A stretch of 6,597 bases of DNA from an uncultured Angelakisella sp. (GTDB lineage: Bacteria > Bacillota > Clostridia > Oscillospirales > Ruminococcaceae). Under the pieces are notes generated by a model. The model made no database searches and was not told the DNA's origin. It saw only the letters and a program-made list of their open reading frames with translations. The stretch is from contig CALGIL010000433.1 in assembly GCA_937914895.1 (NCBI GenBank), forward strand, positions 1 to 6,597. Direction: 5' to 3'. Shown piece by piece: positions 5,821-6,597 of the stretch. A program made the position numbers and the translations under genes. Positions within the stretch are counted from its first letter, which is position 1, and each line of letters opens with the position of its first letter.

Positions 5821-5850
5821 ATCATACAACACGTTGTATTGCAATGTCAA
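5821..5850 (-). promoter_or_regulatory. Promoter of the TetR and membrane-protein operon
   Basis: On the minus strand: perfect -35 TTGACA (5845-5850), an 18-nt spacer and -10 TATGAT (5821-5826). Transcription would start near 5814, giving a leader of about 55 nt to the ATG at 5759. It faces the plus-strand promoter, so the two transcripts overlap at their 5' ends. Confidence 0.6.
5824..5839. promoter_or_regulatory. Perfect palindrome, probable TetR-family operator
   Basis: ATACAAC (5824-5830), two bases, GTTGTAT (5833-5839): a perfect 7-2-7 inverted repeat of the size and style bound by TetR dimers. It touches the -10 and fills much of the spacer of the minus-strand promoter, and covers the start point of the plus-strand promoter, so one bound repressor could silence both directions. 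Confidence 0.65.
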
Positions 5851-5861
5851 CACTATAAAAT

Positions 5862-5868
5862 AAGGAGG
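5862..5868 (+). promoter_or_regulatory. Strong ribosome binding site for the gene at 5876
   Basis: AAGGAGG with 7 nt to the ATG, a near-ideal site that fixes the start of the otherwise unrecognised partial gene. Confidence 0.85.
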
Positions 5869-5875
5869 ATCTATC

Positions 5876-6597
5876 ATGTCTGAAGTAAAGTACACGTTTA
5901 CGGTTGACGGCGAGGTCTGGACAAAACCCCAGCTGGAGCGGCTGGAATATGAGCGCAATCTTCACACGTTACACCACCTCAGCCGGCTTGGTGTGGAAAT
6001 CAAGGACGGCGGCAAGGTTTTGTCCGACGACGAAATCGACTACCTGACCATGGAAAAGGCGTGGGAGGTCTCCATCGCGACCCGCCTGCAGTACAAGGGC
6101 GAGACCATTATAGATCTTTATAAGGATGCCTTTAAGCTGTCCGACGCCATGTGGAAAGAGCTGGCCTTCTCCCAGGATAAGCCCATGAAGGTTTCCCATT
6201 GCGACATGTCGGTTACCGGCAGGTCGCTGCAGGAGTTTATGGGCGTGATGAAGGCGATGCAGGAGGACGACCGGGTCGGTCTTGCCGCCCACCCCGAGCA
6301 CTTTATCTGCCATGTTTCCTTTGATGACGGCGAGCTGCTGGGCATCGAGCCCTTTGGTATGTACGGAACGCCCACCCTGGTCAAGGTAGAGGTTGCGGAT
6401 ATTTCGAATTTAAGCGCGCGGATTCAGGCGGACAAAGACCCCACCTTCCCCATGTCCATGGCCGGCAAAGCGTTTTTGGCGGATGGCGTGACCGCGGTCA
6501 ACTGCCCCTATCACCAGTTTAAGCCCACGGCGGACGGCTTTGAGGCAAAGACCGCCGTCTATTGGCCGGAGCATGCGCCCGAAGAGATTGTTCACGG
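5876..6597 (+). CDS. Uncharacterised protein, paralogue of the protein at 384-1136 (3' end outside window)
   Basis: The frame is open from the ATG at 5876 to the window edge (240 complete codons). I do not recognise the family. No signal peptide or membrane helix is visible; the first 130 residues look helical. Motifs in order are DAMW (90-93), VTGR (113-116), HPEHF (139-143), GMYGTPT (161-167), DPT (188-190) and YWPEHAPEEIVHG (229-241). The protein at 384-1136 shows the same series, and its ending suggests roughly 17 further residues are missing here. The conserved His in PEH/PDH is a candidate functional residue. The gene is divergent from the TetR and PaxB/Pyr4-like operon, with a good promoter overlapped by the presumed TetR operator, so it is probably induced together with the membrane protein. 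Coding character is supported by the strong ribosome binding site, the long open frame and the paralogy; function is unknown. Confidence 0.85.
   Translation, partial: MSEVKYTFTVDGEVWTKPQLERLEYERNLHTLHHLSRLGVEIKDGGKVLSDDEIDYLTMEKAWEVSIATRLQYKGETIIDLYKDAFKLSDAMWKELAFSQDKPMKVSHCDMSVTGRSLQEFMGVMKAMQEDDRVGLAAHPEHFICHVSFDDGELLGIEPFGMYGTPTLVKVEVADISNLSARIQADKDPTFPMSMAGKAFLADGVTAVNCPYHQFKPTADGFEAKTAVYWPEHAPEEIVH

Larger units (their letters stand above)
5782..5856. repeat. 9-bp inverted arms bracketing the TetR-controlled promoter region
   Basis: ATAGTGTTG (5782-5790) and CAACACTAT (5848-5856) are perfect inverted copies, 57 bp apart. TGTTGAC is also present at 5789-5795 and, inverted, at 5846-5852, so each arm runs directly into the -35 of one promoter. 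They could be secondary regulator half-sites, or reflect an ancestral promoter duplication. Confidence 0.45.

Noticed and set aside
5760..5825. Longer N-terminus for the TetR gene (start at 5825)
   Set aside because: It would cover the promoter and part of the operator and adds 22 residues not typical of TetR proteins.
5854..5859. TATAAA as a -10 element for the gene at 5876
   Set aside because: Transcription would start inside the AAGGAGG site and no -35 is correctly spaced; TTGACT-17-TACAAT upstream is much better.

Overview
The window looks like a chromosomal segment of an anaerobic Bacillota (Clostridia-type) bacterium of moderately high GC. This is inferred from strong AGGAGG-type ribosome binding sites, tightly packed operons, Firmicutes-type TetR C-terminal domains, and HxlR, flavodoxin and medium-chain reductase families common there. 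No tRNA, rRNA, CRISPR array or insertion sequence was seen.

Layout. Bases 2-379 (+) are the C-terminal end of a TetR/AcrR regulator whose start lies outside the window. It converges, 4 bp apart, with a five-gene minus-strand operon at 4066-384. In transcription order the operon encodes an SDR-fold protein that has lost the usual catalytic residues, a flavodoxin-like protein (TTG start), a zinc-free quinone-oxidoreductase-like MDR enzyme, an FAD/NAD(P) ferredoxin-reductase-type protein, and a 250-residue protein of a family I do not recognise. The operon is divergent from an HxlR-family regulator (4205-4543, +). The intergenic region carries a strong promoter whose -35 lies in a perfect inverted repeat, the likely HxlR operator.

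The HxlR gene converges, 10 bp apart, with a second minus-strand operon at 5759-4554: a TetR-family regulator followed by a seven-helix membrane protein that resembles the transmembrane terpene cyclases (PaxB/Pyr4 type). Divergent from it, starting at 5876 (+) and running off the window, is a second member of the unrecognised 250-residue family. The 5760-5875 region contains two good, overlapping, opposite-facing promoters and one perfect 7-2-7 palindrome placed to control both.

The main points of interest are the pair of paralogous unrecognised proteins under different regulators (HxlR and TetR), the bacterial PaxB/Pyr4-like membrane protein beside one of them, and the catalytically atypical SDR in a flavin/nicotinamide redox operon. 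A reasonable but unproven reading is a locus for sensing and reductively transforming a small, possibly lipophilic or electrophilic, molecule. The substrate cannot be named from the sequence.
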